Source: Proteus myxofaciens ATCC 19692 (GTDB taxonomy: Bacteria; Pseudomonadota; Gammaproteobacteria; Enterobacterales; Enterobacteriaceae). Taken from it: a stretch of 39,916 nt of DNA. Location of the stretch: the NCBI RefSeq assembly GCF_001654855.1, contig NZ_LXEN01000016.1:1-39916 (forward strand), given 5' to 3'. This document shows, one piece after another, positions 38,000 to 39,916 of this stretch (position 1 is its first letter; each line of letters opens with the position of its first letter). Under the pieces are notes generated by a model. It saw only the letters and a list, made by a program, of their open reading frames with translations. It had not been told where the DNA came from and did not search any database. The translations under genes and the position numbers were made by a program.

Positions 38000-39481
38000 T
38001 TACTTTTCAGTAACAGGCGTACTCTTTTTACACTGTATCCGAGGTTCATCTCGCACACTATTTTCTGACCAAATACCTTCTTCAATATCTTTTTGTAACT
38101 CAGGATATTGACGAATATCAAATGTAGGTAATAATCCTTCTTGCCTTTGCTGATTATAATCTTTAACCAATTTTAGGGCGACACCTGAAAGTAAGACTAT
38201 TGCCACTAAATTTGTCATTGCCATTAATCCCATTGAGAGGTCAGCCATTTTCCATACCAAAGGCATATCCGCTAAAGCACCAAACATCACCATTGCTAAA
38301 ACCGCGCCTCTTAATAAGAAGAGGCCCGTTGTATGATTTCTACCAAGAAAAATCATATTACTTTCAGCATATGCATAGTTAGCGATAATTGATGTAAAGG
38401 CGAAGAAGAAAATAGCGATAGCAATAAAAGTACTGCCCCATCCACCAACAGTAGACGATAAAGCTAATTGTGTTAATTGAATGCCATTAATGCCTTCTTG
38501 ATGATTATCGAGTACACCAGATGACAAAATAATTACCGCAGTTGCACTACAAATCACCAAAGTATCCATAAAGACACCTAGCATTTGTACATACCCTTGA
38601 GAAGCAGGATGAGGAGGATAAGGCGTTGCAGAAGCAGCAGCATTAGGCGCTGAGCCCATACCTGCCTCATTCGAGAAAAGACCACGCTGAATACCTTGTG
38701 TCATCGCTTGGCTAATGCCATAACCGATGGCACCGGCAGCTGCTTCTTGTAATCCAAAGGCACTTTTAAAAATCAACATAAAGACTTCGGGTAAACGCTC
38801 TATATGATCAGCAACAACCCAAAATGCTAATAATAAATAAGCCGTTGCCATTAATGGCACAACTAATTCTGCAACACGCGCAACCCAGCGAAGTCCACCA
38901 AAAATAATCAATCCGCTGGCGATGACTAAGAAGATACCGACATAGAGAGGTTCGAAGTTAAATGCAGAAGCTGTTGCTTGCACTATAGAATTAGCTTGAA
39001 CAGCATTAAAAACCAACCCAAAAGCAATAATGAGAAAAATCGCGAATAATACGCCCATCCAACGCATTTTCAGCCCTTTCGTCATATAATAAGCAGGACC
39101 TCCGCGATAATTTCCATCATCATCTTTTGTTTTATAAAGTTGTGCTAAAGTACTTTCTATTAATGATGTTGCCATGCCAATAAAAGCAACAACCCACATC
39201 CAAAAAATAGCACCAGGACCACCTGCTGTTAAGGCAATAGCGACACCGGTAAGATTTCCGGTCCCAACGCGCGCAGCTAAGCTTGTGCATAATGCCTGAA
39301 AAGAAGATATTCCTGATTGATCGGACTTATTGCTATTTTTTAAAATAGAGAACATATGACCAAAATGTCGGATTTGTATAAATCCCGTACGGACTGTAAA
39401 ATAAATACCGACTCCAAGGAGTAAATAGATAAGTACATATCCCCATAGAATATTATTTGCAAAGTTTATTAGCCCAGTCAA
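38000..39481 (-). CDS. Alanine/glycine:cation symporter (AGCS family)
   Basis: An inner-membrane Na+ (or H+)-coupled carrier of D/L-alanine and glycine. The 493 residues contain the family hallmarks: S-F-Q-A-L-C-T-S-L-A-A-R-V-G-T-G-N-L-x-G-V-A (about 60-81), G-G-P-G-A-I-F-W-M-W, G-G-P-A-Y-Y-M, and R-G-L-F-S-N-E-A-G-M-G-S-A-P-N-A-A-A (about 266-283). The start is TTG at 39481, with GGGGG 6-7 nt upstream; no ATG fits. E. coli YaaJ (476) is a relative, but which AGCS paralogue this is cannot be told. The soluble C-terminal tail is charged. Confidence 0.92.
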   Translation of the reverse strand: MTGLINFANNILWGYVLIYLLLGVGIYFTVRTGFIQIRHFGHMFSILKNSNKSDQSGISSFQALCTSLAARVGTGNLTGVAIALTAGGPGAIFWMWVVAFIGMATSLIESTLAQLYKTKDDDGNYRGGPAYYMTKGLKMRWMGVLFAIFLIIAFGLVFNAVQANSIVQATASAFNFEPLYVGIFLVIASGLIIFGGLRWVARVAELVVPLMATAYLLLAFWVVADHIERLPEVFMLIFKSAFGLQEAAAGAIGYGISQAMTQGIQRGLFSNEAGMGSAPNAAASATPYPPHPASQGYVQMLGVFMDTLVICSATAVIILSSGVLDNHQEGINGIQLTQLALSSTVGGWGSTFIAIAIFFFAFTSIIANYAYAESNMIFLGRNHTTGLFLLRGAVLAMVMFGALADMPLVWKMADLSMGLMAMTNLVAIVLLSGVALKLVKDYNQQRQEGLLPTFDIRQYPELQKDIEEGIWSENSVRDEPRIQCKKSTPVTEK

Positions 39482-39916
39482 ATTAATCCCCCTGTATAAT
39501 AACGTATATAACCTATCCTTACATCGCTATTGGAATAAAAAAACAGATAAACAAGATGTAGTCGAATCAATTAATGATCTTCGTATGTCTTTGTGTTATA
39601 TCAAAAAGATGCTGTGTTAAAAGCGAACTGAATGTAACACAAGATTATAGGAAATGTATATTTTTTGTTTATTTTTTTACTTATTACAATTACACTTTAA
39701 TTATCTTATTAACTAAACAAAATATTATTCAAAATAAAAAATCTTTTATTTTCAAAGAGATAAAATAATATATTTTTTTATTTATAAAAGAAGAATACTT
39801 GAGTATATATTTTAGTCATTAAGTTAATCAGTCATTTTAGAAAATTAAATAGATTAAAAAATAAGCAGGCTATTATCTTTTAATTTATTGCATTTTAAAA
39901 TTAAAAGGATGAGTTA
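39482..39916. other. 435-bp AT-rich region at the right edge
   Basis: It holds the promoter of the symporter gene on the left. A 64-codon plus-strand ORF at 39574 lacks a ribosome binding site and has a composition expected of AT-rich non-coding DNA. The last bases (AAAAGGATGAGTTA) contain an AAGGA ribosome-binding-like motif, so a plus-strand gene may begin just beyond the window. Confidence 0.45.

Noticed and set aside
39574-39768. 64-codon ORF at the right edge
   Set aside because: No ribosome binding site and a biased composition (Ile, Lys, Phe, Tyr) expected of AT-rich intergenic DNA.
1-39916. CRISPR arrays, tRNA or rRNA genes, insertion sequences, prophage
   Set aside because: None was seen. 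The only tandem repeats are the 720-bp units, which hold genes and are far too long for CRISPR repeats; no transposase or integrase gene is present.

Overview
The window reads as a chromosomal segment of a Proteus-like member of the Morganellaceae (Enterobacterales). The evidence is AT-rich DNA, a full set of enterobacterial housekeeping orthologues close to their E. coli counterparts in length and motifs (UraA, Upp, PurM/N, SpeG, Ppk/Ppx, DtpA, MdtABC-BaeSR, TrhP, YegS, FbaB, ThiD, PagP, AroP, MgrB, BrnQ, AmiD), and a MarA/SoxS/PqrA-type AraC regulator. I recognised families from memory of their sequences; no database search was run.

Layout. (1) 1-1.6 kb is an accessory island: at least three head-to-tail copies, with an exact 720-bp period, of a small lipoprotein gene. 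Each copy is followed by a short overlapping remnant of another gene. (2) 1.7-12 kb is core metabolism: upp-uraA (uracil salvage) divergent from purMN under a PurR box, then speG, ppk-ppx (polyphosphate), mgtE (Mg2+) and a small membrane protein. (3) 12-16 kb holds an MHS-family MFS transporter convergent with the di/tripeptide transporter dtpA. (4) 16.2-25.8 kb is a tightly overlapping mdtABC-baeSR envelope-stress efflux operon that lacks mdtD. (5) 25.9-30.6 kb holds trhP, the small RNA CyaR (with a CRP site placed exactly for class II activation), yegS, fbaB, and thiD behind a TPP riboswitch. (6) 31-34.5 kb is an envelope and resistance neighbourhood: pagP, aroP (with a TyrR box), a 51-codon mgrB gene that is easily missed, and an AraC/PqrA-like activator with a striking inverted repeat upstream. 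(7) 34.5-39.9 kb holds yidA, brnQ, amiD and an alanine/glycine:cation symporter.

How the parts work together. Most genes are single units bounded by clear intrinsic terminators, several of them bidirectional between convergent genes. The coupled operons are purMN, ppk-ppx and mdtABC-baeSR. Regulators with visible sites are PurR, CRP, TyrR and TPP, with weaker candidates for BaeR and Fur. PagP (lipid A palmitoylation), MgrB (PhoQ inhibitor) and the PqrA-like regulator within 4 kb are consistent with envelope defence functions.

The least ordinary region is the 720-bp lipoprotein array. The conserved ends with a divergent centre, and the leftover 5' and 3' ends of a second gene, look like an array of immunity genes whose partner genes have been deleted. 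That interpretation is inference.
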